Shown: piece after piece, positions 42,145 through 52,981 of the stretch
How the letters are laid out: each line of letters opens with the position of its first letter
Position numbering within the stretch: position 1 is the first letter of the stretch
NCBI GenBank assembly: GCA_900323505.1
Contig: OOIN01000014.1
Location: forward strand, 744,001-808,000
Source of the DNA: Ustilago trichophora
Taxonomy: Eukaryota > Basidiomycota > Ustilaginomycetes > Ustilaginales > Ustilaginaceae
Direction of reading: 5' to 3'
Length of the DNA stretch: 64,000 bases
Notes under the pieces: generated by a model
Databases searched by the model: none
The model's input: the letters and a program-made list of their open reading frames with translations, nothing else
Told to the model about the DNA's origin: nothing
Program-made: the position numbers and the translations under genes

Positions 42145-45100
42145 ATGTCGTCCTCCGAGGCCATCGCATACACCGTCGTTGCTCCCGACCCCAGCAGCGA
42201 CGGTATCGAACTCTCCACCCAGGATCTGCGAAACAACCTCCAGCGCGGTTCCGACGAGGTCAAGCTCGAGACTCTCCGACGCATCATTGTATCGACCCTC
42301 AATGGCTCTCCTCAACCCAACTTGCTCATGCCCATCATTCAATATGTCTTGCCAAGCCGCAACAAGCAGCTAAAAAAGATGCTCCATTTCTACTGGGAAG
42401 TCTGCCCGAAGCTCGACGAGAAGGGCAACCTCAAGCAAGAGATGATCCTGGTTTGGTAAGTATCGCGCTCAGCTGCAGCACTCAGATTTGTGATGTCTAG
42501 GGACACCTTTACTGACTCGAATCATTTTGATTTCGACTTCACTCTGCTGTGCTTGATCTCTTGTGTCCCTTCTTACTTTTTTCAGCAACGCCATCCGAAA
42601 CGACCTCCAGCACCCCAACGAATACATTCGAGGTTCCACATTACGCTTCCTGCAGAAAGTCAAGGAGCCTGAGCTTCTCGAACCTCTCATCCCTACCATC
42701 CGCCAGTGTCTCGAGCACCGTCACAGTTACGTCCGCAAGAACGCCGTCTTCTGCGTCTACTCGATATACCAGCAGAATGAGAACCTCATCGTCGACGCAC
42801 CCGAGCTCATGGAGACCTTCCTTGCTGCCGAGGCCGACACCACCTGCAAGCGCAATGCTTTCGTCCTTCTCTGCCACACTGCACCCGAACGTGCAGTTCA
42901 ATATTTCCTCGGTCTTGGTGACCAGGTCGCATCGCAGGACGAGCTCATGCAGCTCGCCATCATCGAACTCATCCGCAAAGACTGCCGTGGCGAGTCGCCC
43001 AACCGTGCTCGCTACATTCGCGCCGTCTCGGAGCTCCTTGCCGCCCCTAGCCATTCGGTCAAGTATGAGGCTGCCACCACTCTCACCACCCTTACTCAGA
43101 ACGCTGCTGCTGTCAAGGCCACCGCCAGCGCGCTCATCGAGCTCATTGTCAAGGAGAGCGACAACAATGTCAAGCTCATCGTACTCGACCGTCTCGACGC
43201 GCTCCGAACCAAGCACGAACACGTCATCGATCCTCTCGTCATGGATCTCCTCCGCGTCCTCAGCAGCCCCGACATGGACGTTCGACGCAAGGCCCTCCGC
43301 ATCGCCCTCGAGATGGTCTCGAGCCGCAACATTGAGGAAGTCGTGCTCCTGCTCAAGAAGGAGCTGATGAAGACGGTCGACTCGTCGGCATCGCAAGAGA
43401 AGAACCTCGAGTACCGCCAACTCTTGATCCAGTCCATCCACACCTGCGCCATCAAGTTCTCCGAGGTCGCTTCCAACGTCGTCCACGTGCTGATGGAGTT
43501 CCTCGGTGACTCGAACAACCCTTCCGCCGTCGACGTCATTGCATTTGTTCGAGAGGTGGTCGAGAAGTTCCCCAACTTGCGATCTTCCATCGTCGACAAG
43601 CTGCTCCGCACTTTAACCGACATCAAGTCGGGCAAGGTCTTCCGCGGCGCGCTGTGGATCGTCGGAGAATACTGTGCCAGCATTGAGGATATCAAGGAGG
43701 CCATGCAGCAGATTCGCAAGGTGATTGGCGAGGTGCCCGTCTTGGCAGCAGAGGAGCGTCTGCTCGAGTCGTCGACTGCAGAGGCGGACGGTGCCAAGGA
43801 GGAGGCGGATGCTGCGTCGTCCTCGTCTGCGCTTGGTGGAGGTGCCAAGCCTTCGTCATCGGCGGCGAACCGAGTGCGTGCTGATGGTACATACGCCACC
43901 GAGACGGCTTTCAGCTCGGAGGCCAACCAAGCCGCTCGTCTCGAGGCGGTCAAGAACGCCTCCAAGCCTCCTCTCCGATCGCTGCTCTTGCTTGGTGACT
44001 TCTACACAGGCACTGTGCTCGCATCGACCCTCACCAAGCTTGTTCTGCGCTTTGCCGAACTCTCGTCGGATGCAGCTGCCAAGAACAGCCTGCGTGCCGA
44101 ATCAATGCTCATCATGACCAGCATTGTCCGCGTGGGTCAGTCCAAATTCTCGGCCTCCCCCATCGACGAGGATTCGACCGAGCGCATCATGGCCTGTGTC
44201 GAGACGCTTGCTTCGTCCATCCAGGAAGTCGGACCAGAGAGCAAGGAAGCCAAAGAGGTCTTCCTGCACGATACCAAGGCGGCGTACACCAAGATGGTGG
44301 AGCACGAGCAGGCGAAAGCGGCCGAAAAGCTTGCCAAGGAGACCAAGGTGGTCAAAGTGCAACCGGACGACTTGCTCTCCTTCCGACAGTTTAGCAAAAA
44401 GGCAGCAGACGATGCCGCCGAGGAGTACGAGCGCGAACTGACTCAAGCGACGGGCGCGGCTGAGGCGGCCAAGGATGACTTTATCAGCAAGCTGGCGCGT
44501 GTTGTTCAGCTTACTGGATTCTCGGATCCCGTCTATGCGGAAGCCTATGTCAACGTGCATCAGTTTGACATTTTGCTCGATGTGTTGGTTGTCAACCAGA
44601 CCGCCGAGACTCTCCAGAACCTTTCGATCGAATTCGCCACTTTGGGAGATCTGAAACTCGTCGAGCGCCCATCGAACTACACCCTGGCCCCCTACTCCTA
44701 CCAGTCTATCAAAGCGACCATCAAAGTTTCTTCGACAGAAACCGGCGTCATCTTTGGCAACATCATCTACGAAGGCGCTGCAGGAACAGGCACCCAATCC
44801 GCCGGAGATTCCAAATGCGTCGTCCTCAACGACATCCACATTGACATTATGGACTATATTCATCCCGCCTACTGCAACGAATCCCAATTCCGCGCAATGT
44901 GGACAGAGTTTGAATGGGAAAACAAGGTCAATGTCAACACATCCATCACCGATCTACGCGAATACCTGGCCCACATTATGAAGAGCACCAACATGTCGTG
45001 CCTCACCCCGGAAGCCAGTTTGGCAGGAGAATGTGGATTCCTTAGCGCAAACATGTACGCAAGATCCTTGTTTGGCGAAGATGCACTAGCCAATCTGAGC

Positions 45101-45226
45101 ATCGAATTGTTGCCTGATGGGAAAACGATCCAGGGCCATGTTAGGATTAGGAGCAAGACTCAGGGTATCGCGCTCAGCTTGGGAGATAAGATCACTCTGG
45201 CTCAGAAGAACGCTAGCAAGGAGTAG
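42145..45226 (+). CDS. SEC26: Coatomer subunit beta (beta-COP), two exons
   Basis: Exon 1 is 42145-42455. The intron is 42456-42585 (GTAAGT...TTTTTTCAG) and exon 2 is 42586-45226, for 983 residues, the normal beta-COP length. The N-terminal two-thirds is an adaptin-like alpha-solenoid with the conserved blocks QMILV-type junction NAIRNDLQHPNEYIRG, CLEHRHSYVRKNAV and TCKRNAFVLL. A low-complexity Ser/Ala hinge lies at about residues 500-560. The C-terminal appendage contains VNQTAETLQNLSIEFATLGDL and NIIYEGAAG, and the last segment has NVNTSITDLREYLAHI. Beta-COP is part of the F-subcomplex of COPI, which coats vesicles returning from Golgi to ER. The p24 protein encoded in this window is a known class of COPI cargo and coat ligand. 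Confidence 0.97.
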
Positions 45227-45599
45227 ATGCACCCCAATGTTTGGTAAAACTTTGATGAAAATTACACCTTTTTTTGACCCTCCTGGCTGTTTTTGTCGTT
45301 GTCTCGTGTGTGTGTGTGTGAAAGTTGGATGGAAGTGTTTTTTTTTGGTGGGATGAAGATCAGTTTGTGATGATGTTTGCGATGAAAGCATTTGACTGAT
45401 GACTGTGATTGTGATTTGAGACCAAAACCTCAAGAGGGGGGGACAAAATAAGAAACCATAGGAGATGAAACACAACAAGCTACTTGAAGTGGGATCATGA
45501 GAAAGGGATTACGAAATGAACGTCATCCCTGGTACACATACCAACACCTCAGGCCTATCAAAACATCAACGACATGGACCCAGCTCTCAACTTGACCGC
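45227..45599. other. Convergent intergenic region SEC26 / PI31
   Basis: About 370 nt holding the two 3' ends and a GT tract near 45307-45320. No gene is seen. Confidence 0.5.
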
Positions 45600-46838
45600 T
45601 TAGGAATACCATCCACCCGTATCAGGGTGTCCTCGAGAACCACTTCTTCCACCTCTACCAGCACCTCGAAATGCACCAAATCCGCCTCGGTTGGCACTAC
45701 CGAATGGGTTTTCACCTCTGGGTGGTGCGAGTTCGTCCCAATCCGGCTCACCCATGTTTTGTGGTCTTGCACCGCCTACATCGGGATTATCGGGGTTGAA
45801 GGGGTCAAACCTTGCGCCACTGCCTCCTCCGATGCCGCCTGGTCCAGCACCACTCGGATAGATAGGGTCAAACCTGGCTCCCGGCGGAACGGCACCAGGA
45901 GGAAGACCTTGGTTATTGGGTGGGAAGCGATTGCGGAACATAGGGTGGTTGGGACCCACAAACATTCCTCCTCCTGTATCGCCGCCTGGGAACAGAGGTG
46001 GTGGAGCACTGCTTCCGCCTCCGCCGCCGCCGAATCGAGGAGGTAGAGCGAGCGGGGATCCTCCCAACGGGTCTAGATCGCGATCTCCAATGATGAGGGG
46101 GTTGCGGAAGGGTGGTTGCTGGTAAGATGGGATGGAGGGGTCATCTTCGTCGCCCCTGAAAGGAGCTCGAGGCTGCGGTTGTAGGCTGCGACCAGGTTGA
46201 GTTGACGAGGAAGAACCATCAGTTCCAGAAGTTGAGCTCGATTCCTCGGTATACCCTTCCTTCCTCAAACCTGGGACTAGCATTTGCAACACCTGCGTCT
46301 TGAAAGCGATAACAAAATCCTTCACCCTCGAACTTCCAATAAATCCATTCACCAGCGGCTCCTGTTCCCCACCGCCACCGCCTTCTTTGGAAGAGTAGGG
46401 CCAGAAGCTGGAAGAGAAGTAGTCACCCAGGGGTATTTCAAGCGTGCTAGTTTTGCTACCTTGTAGAGCTATGCCATGGATGACGGCTTTGTTTCCAAGC
46501 TTGATGATCTTGACGAGATAGTCGAGCGACGATTGATGGTGTTTGTAGCGGAACGAGTAGTGATCTGGACCTTTGGCGTTCCATTCTGCGGGTAGCTTGT
46601 TGGACGAAGTTGATGTTGGGGTGGACTCGGATTCCGTAGCGGTGGTGGTGGAAGAGGATAGACGGTCGTCTTCGGCTAAACCGGTGAGACGGAAATCGAG
46701 CCGGGTCAGGATGGTATGGATCAAGGCGGCGAGGGCATCTGACGGGCTTCGGAGTTGCGGTTCGGATGAAGAAGACGTAGATGGAAGGAGCTGTGGAAGC
46801 ACGTGAAGGAGCGCCGAAGGGTCGAGAAGGTCTGTCAT
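45600..46838 (-). CDS. PI31-type proteasome regulator
   Basis: Predicted 412 residues from the ATG at 46838 (MTDLLDPSALLHVLPQLL); an upstream in-frame ATG at 46955 would add 39 residues. The N-terminal half is an FP (Fbxo7/PI31) domain with LIHTILTRLDFRLTGL, DHYSFRYKHHQSSLDYLVKI and KLGNKAVIHGIAL. The C-terminal half is Pro/Gly/Arg-rich, with repeated GARFDP motifs and the conserved EPDWDELAPP block, and ends GGRSGSRGHPDTGGWYS. This is the PI31 layout. PI31 binds the 20S proteasome through its C-terminus and serves as inhibitor in vitro and as adaptor or assembly factor in cells. The very last residues, WYS, differ slightly from a canonical HbYX ending. Confidence 0.82.
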   Translation of the reverse strand: MTDLLDPSALLHVLPQLLPSTSSSSEPQLRSPSDALAALIHTILTRLDFRLTGLAEDDRLSSSTTTATESESTPTSTSSNKLPAEWNAKGPDHYSFRYKHHQSSLDYLVKIIKLGNKAVIHGIALQGSKTSTLEIPLGDYFSSSFWPYSSKEGGGGGEQEPLVNGFIGSSRVKDFVIAFKTQVLQMLVPGLRKEGYTEESSSTSGTDGSSSSTQPGRSLQPQPRAPFRGDEDDPSIPSYQQPPFRNPLIIGDRDLDPLGGSPLALPPRFGGGGGGSSAPPPLFPGGDTGGGMFVGPNHPMFRNRFPPNNQGLPPGAVPPGARFDPIYPSGAGPGGIGGGSGARFDPFNPDNPDVGGARPQNMGEPDWDELAPPRGENPFGSANRGGFGAFRGAGRGGRSGSRGHPDTGGWYS

Positions 46839-47256
46839 GATTGCTTTTGGTCTGTGAATAGGTAGAGGAAAGCTTGTCTGTTTGAAGTGTTGGTCAGGAA
46901 AAAAGCTAGAGCGACCTGATGATGTTGAAGGTGGAAGAGGTGTCTGTGCGTCCATGCAGGGTCAAAACGGACTCAGCTTTATTCGTTTTTTTTTGGTGGA
47001 GGTTTTCGACGCGCAAGCGCCAAACAAGCATCTGCACATTTCATGGTCTAACACCCTGGACATGGGCGAAAACCCTGTTCGCATGACAGCGTCCTCTTGA
47101 TCTCTCTCCCATGCCTCGGTGCATGCCTTCTACACACATGCGCCACAGAAGGATTCATACAATACTTCAACCCAGTTCATCAATTCAAGCATACCTATAA
47201 GCAACGTGTCTGAATAATCGATGCATGAAAGGAGTACCTTCTACAACTGACAACAA
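46839..47256. other. Intergenic region between PI31 gene and UTP22
   Basis: About 420 nt containing the PI31 promoter/leader and the UTP22 3' end. Nothing else is visible. Confidence 0.5.
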
Positions 47257-50200
47257 TCAGACTTTCTTCAGTTCAACCTTGTCCACAAGTCCTTCTCCCA
47301 GCCTCTCGATCTCTGCCAGGATGGCCATCCTGTTCAACTTGACCTGTGTCTTTCCCGCTTTTTCGCCCGCACGATTTGTAGGCTGAGACGAAAATCCAAG
47401 TCCAACCTTGAAGTCTCTCTCTCTGTCCAACGAAGGGTTGAACAAGCCTCCAATAACAGCGCCACCGTGCTTGTCGTGGTAAAGTCTAAACGAGTCGCTG
47501 TAGAGGTTGCGAAGCATGTCTAGGAACGACTCTGCTGGGTCGAAGCCTGGTTTCGGTTCCGTGCCGAGGACGGTGGATGTAGCTGTCGGAGTTGCGTTTG
47601 CGTCGTTGGCGTATTTGGCACGTTTGGCGCCCCATACGGAGGGGTCGGCGTGAACGTTTTCCGCATACCGAGGCAGGACGGTGGGTTTGAGATGGATCAA
47701 AAAGTCGTAGTGCTCCATGGGTGGGGTGAATAGCGCGAGGATCTCGGAGGATGTGAGCGAGGAAGCTTCTTCCAACAGCGCAACTGCAGAACGGGCAAGT
47801 TTTTGGATGCCATCCGCGATACCGCCGACGGGACCTTTTCGACCGAAAGAAAGCCCTTCGAGATCCGTCTCGGTCGCAATGAACCAGGCGCGATGCTGCA
47901 TGGAAGGATCGCTACCACGAGCGGCATTGAAATGCGTCTCCACTTCAGCACGCTTGTCCGTTGGGAAGGTGTAAATGTCTCTAGCCTCGGCAGAGTCGAT
48001 CACCGCCTGAATGGGTACCATGAGAGGTTCCTCTTTCCACCTCCAATTGGCGAGCAATCGCAAGATTCGGAGGAGACCTGCAACTGCAGATGCCGGAGCA
48101 CCTTCTTCTGGCGACAGATAAGCTGCAGCACACACCAGCTCGATCAGTTCCTCCGGAACCGCGGGCGAGGACAGCATCTGACTGGCCAACCAACGCTTGG
48201 TCATCCTAACGGCTCCACCGAAGGATGCGAATCTGTGACCCATCGATGCAATGTATGAATGGTGCAATGGAAGCGTTTCAAATCGACGCTGCCACTCGTG
48301 CAGAATCTTTCTCGCGCGGCGTTTGGCGCCGACCGATTCGAATCTGTCGGCTAGGATTCGTTCCAATAGCACCTTTTCGCGGTTGTGCATCACCCGAGCC
48401 CTAAACGCGAATCCGCTCGCCAAGATCAACTCGAGACTGCACTGATCTTCCATCTTCGAACTGGCGTGAGGGTCGAATACGACGCGGCAGGTGGTGCCGG
48501 GGATCTTGTTGCCGATCTCGAGACACATGCGTTCGAAAAAGGCAGCCTTCATAGCTTGAATGGCAGCAAGCTCGTTTGGCCATTTTCCGGAACCTTCAAA
48601 GGTGAGGATGATGTCATGCACGGGGAGGTAGGATGCGCTATCGGGGATGCGATCGCCAAGGAGTTCGAGGTTGAGAGGGGCCGGAATGAAGGTGGATGTT
48701 CCTCGCAGGCCGGGAGAGGCGGGGGAGATGGAGATGATGGAGAGCGGGAGCGATTCGAGCGCGCGGAGATCTTTCGAGAGTTGGTCAAACGCTGATTGGA
48801 CCAGCGTGAATCCTTTTTCTTCGGTGCTGACGAGGTGCGCGGTTCGTGAGAGGGAGCTATCGACTTCCAGCAGCGACTCGAAGTGGGACGAGACAAACTG
48901 GATCTGCGACTCGTGAATCGCATGATGTCTGTAGAGCGCGTACGACAAGATGCGTCGAGGAATAGCCCATCGAGAAGCTTGCGTCGTTACTGGCCAGACA
49001 ACACTCTCGAGCACTCGACCGTCCTTGAATCGACGAAGCTCCGACATCTTACCCCAAAAGGCGCGGAACTGTTCCGCCTTCTCCGTATCCTGGCTAGATG
49101 GACCATGTTCGACCATCCTCCAGGCCTGCTCGTTGTCGAGGACAAGACCGATTTCGGCATCGCTCAATGCAGCAGGTCGGGAGCTGTCGAGTCTCCACGT
49201 TCCCGCGAGGCCGCCTGTGGCAGGATGAAGGAGTGCGACGAGCTTGGTCCGTCCTTCGAGTGCACGCGATGCTGTGGTGCTGACTTGAATCATGGCGGCT
49301 TGGAAGGAGGTGCCGAAATCCGCACGCTGGATGGGAGACGAAGTAGAGACGCCGACGCCATTGTTGGTCTTCTGCGCCTTGCTCCCAGAGAGCGGAAGGT
49401 TGATGCGTGCCACCTCGTCAAAGGTGAATGGCGCGGCGGTACGGTCTTGCAGAAAGAGCGCGTCAAAGTGGTCCGAAGTGGGATCGTTAAGCATCTCAAA
49501 CGTCCTCCTCGCCTCGTGCTGGAGCAGGTCGACCGATCCGGTAGGAACAAAAGCGAACAAGTTGAGCATGCCACTGGGATCCACCAGCGCCCGGTCAAAC
49601 ACCTTGCTGAAGTCCTTGCGTGGCACCTTGTCCGACTTGCTAGCTAGACCTGCCTCGGGCATCGACTTCATGAATACGGGGTTGGCCTTGAAGTCGTGCT
49701 TTGCCAACCAGTCCATGACACCGCGGAAGAGCTGGTAGCTCGAGAAGCTGTTGTTGAGCTTGCTACGGCCAGCGTTGGTGGTGTCGCGCTTCCAGCCGGC
49801 GCGCTTCTCTTCACCCTGCAAGAGATGGGCAAGGATCATGGTCAGGATAAAGCGCAATGAGGCAGTACCGGCGACGAGTCGACGACGGTCTTCTTCGGTG
49901 TGCTTAGGGCTGAGTCGGCCACCGGAGCCAAAGCCGCGCTGAAACGCCCACGTCTTGAGCAAAAGACAGGCATCGGCAAAGGCAGGGCAAGCCTGGGAGA
50001 CATTGTGCAGGTAGACGAGATGCGGCAGATGCAAGGTGTCGGCGAGGATAGCAGCGTTGTATCGCGGTGTAGGTGCAGCATCGGTGGCGTCATCAGCGTC
50101 GGTCGAGGCTACACGGACATTGCTGCGCAGAGGACCGAGGTGGATAGGTTTGAAGGTATCCGCTTCCACAGAAGGGTGAATGCGGATGGTGCACTTGAGT

Positions 50201-51432
50201 TTCGAAAAGTCGGTCTCGGACTTGTCATGGATCGGCCTGAGCACGAGGATGGGACGTCTTGGATCTGCATCCACAAGCGCGAAAGAGGCAGTGACGCCGA
50301 GGTGGATATCGTGCTCGTCCTCAGCGGTCTGAATGGCATGCGCAAGGGCAGCGAGGTAGAAGGCCTTCTTGTGGAAGTAGCGGAAGTTGACATAGTCCTT
50401 GGGCTGGAAGAGGCTTGAAGGCATGATCGCGGCAATGTCGACGTCGGTTCCCTCAGGACGCTTTGCTGTCGACTTCAAGGGCCAGCTGCCGACAAGATGC
50501 ATGGCGGAAGGCTTTTCAAAGCCGAGCTTGTAGTTGGCATCGGTCTTGGGAGCAGGGTCGGGGAAAGGGATGCGGACCCTGGAGCTTGAAGTGTGCTTCT
50601 GGAAACCCTTGATCGCTTCGCCGACAGGCAGAGGTTGAATGGGGGCGAGCGATTCGAAAAGCTGATGAAGTCTGCGGAGAACAAGCTCGAGGGCAGCAGC
50701 CTTGTTGTAGGCAGGACGTACCTCGGGAAGCATCTCGTCGACTTTGAGCTTGAAGACGTTGTTCTTGAACAACTCGCCAGTTTCTTTGAGACCTTGCACC
50801 TCGGCAAGTGTTGGGATGGCGTAGAGTGCGCTCTTGTTGGGCTTGCGAGAGGCAGATGCGGATGCGTTGTCAGAAGCAGGTGCTGGAGCAGCTGTTTCTT
50901 CATCGTCATCGCCACCAGCTTCAAGGTCTTCAAATCCACCATCCATGTCTTCATCCGACATAAGCTCGACTTCGCTGCGCTCCGTTCGGCCAAAGTCTTC
51001 CTCCTCCTCGTCATCGCTGTCAACTTCGTTCTGGTCATCATCATCGCCGTCATCGTCTTGATCTGAGGCAAGCTCGATCTCGTCTTGCGATTCTCCCTCC
51101 GAATCTTCCTCTTCGTCGTCGTCCTTCCCATCGTCCTCCTCATCGTCTTCCTCGTCATCATCATCATCATTATCGTCGTCGTCGTCATCGAGAGCATCAG
51201 GCAGAGCAGCTGACCCGGTACCATGCAATGCCGAGTCAAGCAAATCCTCATCATCATCGAATGCGTCATTGTTATCGCTATCGTCGTCCATATAGACAGT
51301 TGCCTGCTTTCCTTTGCGAGACGAGCTCGGTGTAGATTGTTGTGGTCTAGACCGTGTCGAAGGGCTGGCTGTGTGTTTTGAAGACAAAGGCGTCGAGGTC
51401 GATGCCTCTGCCTTTCTCTTTACGCCTGCCAT
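47257..51432 (-). CDS. UTP22: SSU processome component Utp22/Nrap
   Basis: Intronless, 1391 residues from the ATG at 51432 (MAGVKRKAEAST). The frame continues to 51699 but that part reads like leader. A strongly acidic Asp/Glu tract (about residues 50-180) precedes the Nrap domains, six tandem nucleotidyltransferase-like and OAS-like modules without obvious catalytic triads. Recognisable blocks are LFKNNVFKLKVDEMLPEVRP, GSWPLKSTAKRPEGTDVDIA, FRYFHKKAFYLAALAHAIQ and the C-terminal DSFRLYHDKHGGAVIGGLFN. Utp22 joins Rrp7 and casein kinase 2 in the UTP-C complex of the 90S pre-ribosome and is needed for 18S rRNA maturation. It also links rRNA output to ribosomal protein gene transcription in yeast. 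The protein is nucleolar. Length slightly exceeds yeast Utp22 because of the acidic tract. Confidence 0.95.
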   Translation of the reverse strand: MAGVKRKAEASTSTPLSSKHTASPSTRSRPQQSTPSSSRKGKQATVYMDDDSDNNDAFDDDEDLLDSALHGTGSAALPDALDDDDDDNDDDDDEEDDEEDDGKDDDEEEDSEGESQDEIELASDQDDDGDDDDQNEVDSDDEEEEDFGRTERSEVELMSDEDMDGGFEDLEAGGDDDEETAAPAPASDNASASASRKPNKSALYAIPTLAEVQGLKETGELFKNNVFKLKVDEMLPEVRPAYNKAAALELVLRRLHQLFESLAPIQPLPVGEAIKGFQKHTSSSRVRIPFPDPAPKTDANYKLGFEKPSAMHLVGSWPLKSTAKRPEGTDVDIAAIMPSSLFQPKDYVNFRYFHKKAFYLAALAHAIQTAEDEHDIHLGVTASFALVDADPRRPILVLRPIHDKSETDFSKLKCTIRIHPSVEADTFKPIHLGPLRSNVRVASTDADDATDAAPTPRYNAAILADTLHLPHLVYLHNVSQACPAFADACLLLKTWAFQRGFGSGGRLSPKHTEEDRRRLVAGTASLRFILTMILAHLLQGEEKRAGWKRDTTNAGRSKLNNSFSSYQLFRGVMDWLAKHDFKANPVFMKSMPEAGLASKSDKVPRKDFSKVFDRALVDPSGMLNLFAFVPTGSVDLLQHEARRTFEMLNDPTSDHFDALFLQDRTAAPFTFDEVARINLPLSGSKAQKTNNGVGVSTSSPIQRADFGTSFQAAMIQVSTTASRALEGRTKLVALLHPATGGLAGTWRLDSSRPAALSDAEIGLVLDNEQAWRMVEHGPSSQDTEKAEQFRAFWGKMSELRRFKDGRVLESVVWPVTTQASRWAIPRRILSYALYRHHAIHESQIQFVSSHFESLLEVDSSLSRTAHLVSTEEKGFTLVQSAFDQLSKDLRALESLPLSIISISPASPGLRGTSTFIPAPLNLELLGDRIPDSASYLPVHDIILTFEGSGKWPNELAAIQAMKAAFFERMCLEIGNKIPGTTCRVVFDPHASSKMEDQCSLELILASGFAFRARVMHNREKVLLERILADRFESVGAKRRARKILHEWQRRFETLPLHHSYIASMGHRFASFGGAVRMTKRWLASQMLSSPAVPEELIELVCAAAYLSPEEGAPASAVAGLLRILRLLANWRWKEEPLMVPIQAVIDSAEARDIYTFPTDKRAEVETHFNAARGSDPSMQHRAWFIATETDLEGLSFGRKGPVGGIADGIQKLARSAVALLEEASSLTSSEILALFTPPMEHYDFLIHLKPTVLPRYAENVHADPSVWGAKRAKYANDANATPTATSTVLGTEPKPGFDPAESFLDMLRNLYSDSFRLYHDKHGGAVIGGLFNPSLDRERDFKVGLGFSSQPTNRAGEKAGKTQVKLNRMAILAEIERLGEGLVDKVELKKV

Positions 51433-51873
51433 TGTGCGTGTCGCCTCGTACAGCTCGGTGGTGAGCAGCTGGGTGAAGAGATTGTGTGCTGGAATGGTGA
51501 GGGAAGGGTGAGGACAAGAGTTGGTGTGGAGCAGCCTCTCTTGGATCTTCCAAAACTTTTTCTGCACTAAAAAAGTGCCACACACGGTATCGAGGAAAAA
51601 ATTCCAAGAAACCTCACAAACTCTAGTTCCGCTTTCCGAAATTTCTGCTTCGACCCGATCCAGATCGGGAGCAGAGTGAAAGAGAGCACAGTCCAACACT
51701 CTGTCTCGGCCTGTGCTGCGTGCGAGGCTGTCATGCAGCTCGTAACCAACACATTTCCTTTCTTCTTATCTAGCACTGCTTGTCGTCGTCCTCATCGCAA
51801 CCGACTTCCACCACACCATATTTTGAGCTCATATCATAGGACAGTCTCGAGCACCCGATCTACACTCGCAACT
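51433..51873. promoter_or_regulatory. Divergent promoter region UTP22 / ankyrin gene
   Basis: Only 441 nt separate two divergent start codons, so promoter elements must be shared or interleaved. An A/T-rich core AGGAAAAAATTCC (about 51592-51604) sits near the middle. It is only loosely like the RRPE element of ribosome-biogenesis genes, and no other site was identified. Confidence 0.4.
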
Positions 51874-52796
51874 ATGGCCGACCAAGAGCACGACGACGCT
51901 GTTCAACAGATTGATGTTCAGAGTAAGCAGCCTTTTCTCCACCTTGCTTGCTTCTCACACTGTTACCTCTGCCTGTCGTATCGAGGCATCGGGGTCTCTG
52001 TATCGAGCCCGTACAACCTGATGACTCACATTTATCTGCCCATCGTGTCTTGGAATCATTGTATACAGACAAGCGTCTCCTCCACGCAGCACGAACAGAC
52101 GACCTTGAACTACTCCAGGAGATCATTTCCTCCGGTGCCTTTGACGCCAACCACAGCGATGGAGTAGGCCGAAATGCACTTCACTATGCCGCTTCTTCCC
52201 AGTCCACACAGGTCCTTCCCGAGATTCTCAACCTCGAGATCGACGTTGACTACCAGGACCGGACCAACGCAGATACCCCCTTGCATGCTGCTGTCAACGT
52301 CGACATCCCTGACGGAGAGGCAGGCAAGGAAGTGGAAGAAATTCGAAATTGGATTGGTAAGAACCTTTGACGTTTCACCTTCCATTCAGTCGGCAAAATT
52401 ACAAAGGTCACTGACGATCTGTCTGCTTGAATTGTGTACTTTTTTTTGAGCAGTAAACGAGCTACTGGAGGCAGGCGCAGACCCCACCATCCCAAACAAG
52501 GACGGTGATCTGCCAGCAGATTTGCTTGCGTACGGTACCAAGTCTCGCTCCCAGCTAGGTCAGGATCTGGTCGCAAGATTGAAGCGAGGTCAGGCAGAGA
52601 TGAACATCAATGCGAGCGATATCGCGAATGATGACGATGGTGCGGATGATGGCCAAGGCGAGTATTTTCTCTAAAGAAGAAGCAATGCTGACGATGTACA
52701 GAACGCTTACTAACGCAGCTGACATTACCCAAAAATCCTCTGTGTGGTTCCATGTTAAATACTGCAGGTAGCGAAGGTACACCATCAGAAGAGTAG
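51874..52796 (+). CDS. Small ankyrin-repeat protein, three to four exons
   Basis: Exons are 51874-51922, 52069-52356 and 52454-52657, with a probable fourth at 52768-52796. The first two introns are GT-AG; the last would be GC-AG (AAG|GCGAGT...CTGCAG). The product is 189 residues, or 185 if the last intron is retained, when translation stops at 52674. Ankyrin repeats are visible in sequence: KRLLHAARTDDLELLQEII, NALHYAASSQSTQVLPEIL, DTPLHAAVNVD, and VNELLEAGADPTIPNKDG. The C-terminus is acidic and, if spliced, ends GSEGTPSEE. Ankyrin proteins of this size act as protein-binding adaptors or chaperones; the yeast analogue Yar1 serves ribosomal protein S3. The sequence is not close enough to claim that role. 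It shares a divergent promoter with UTP22. Confidence 0.82.
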
Positions 52797-52981
52797 ACGT
52801 TGCTCTTTCAACTTCACCCTGATTACTTTGTCTCACAAGCCACAGCTTCCTGCATCATACACGATTGACGAAAACATCAGATTTCAATTACGAGTGAAGA
52901 CAAGCAACTATGCCCGCACTTTCTTGATTGGCGAGTCAGGACACGACCTTAAGCACCAGAATTCCCTCTTTGATCCTCTTT

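Noticed and set aside
42549..43367. 272-codon plus-strand frame overlapping SEC26
   Set aside because: An out-of-frame shadow of the beta-COP exon, Ser/Arg-rich as expected for a shifted reading.
51433..51699. N-terminal extension of UTP22 to 51699
   Set aside because: The added 89 residues read like translated leader, and the conserved start MAGVKRKA lies at 51432.
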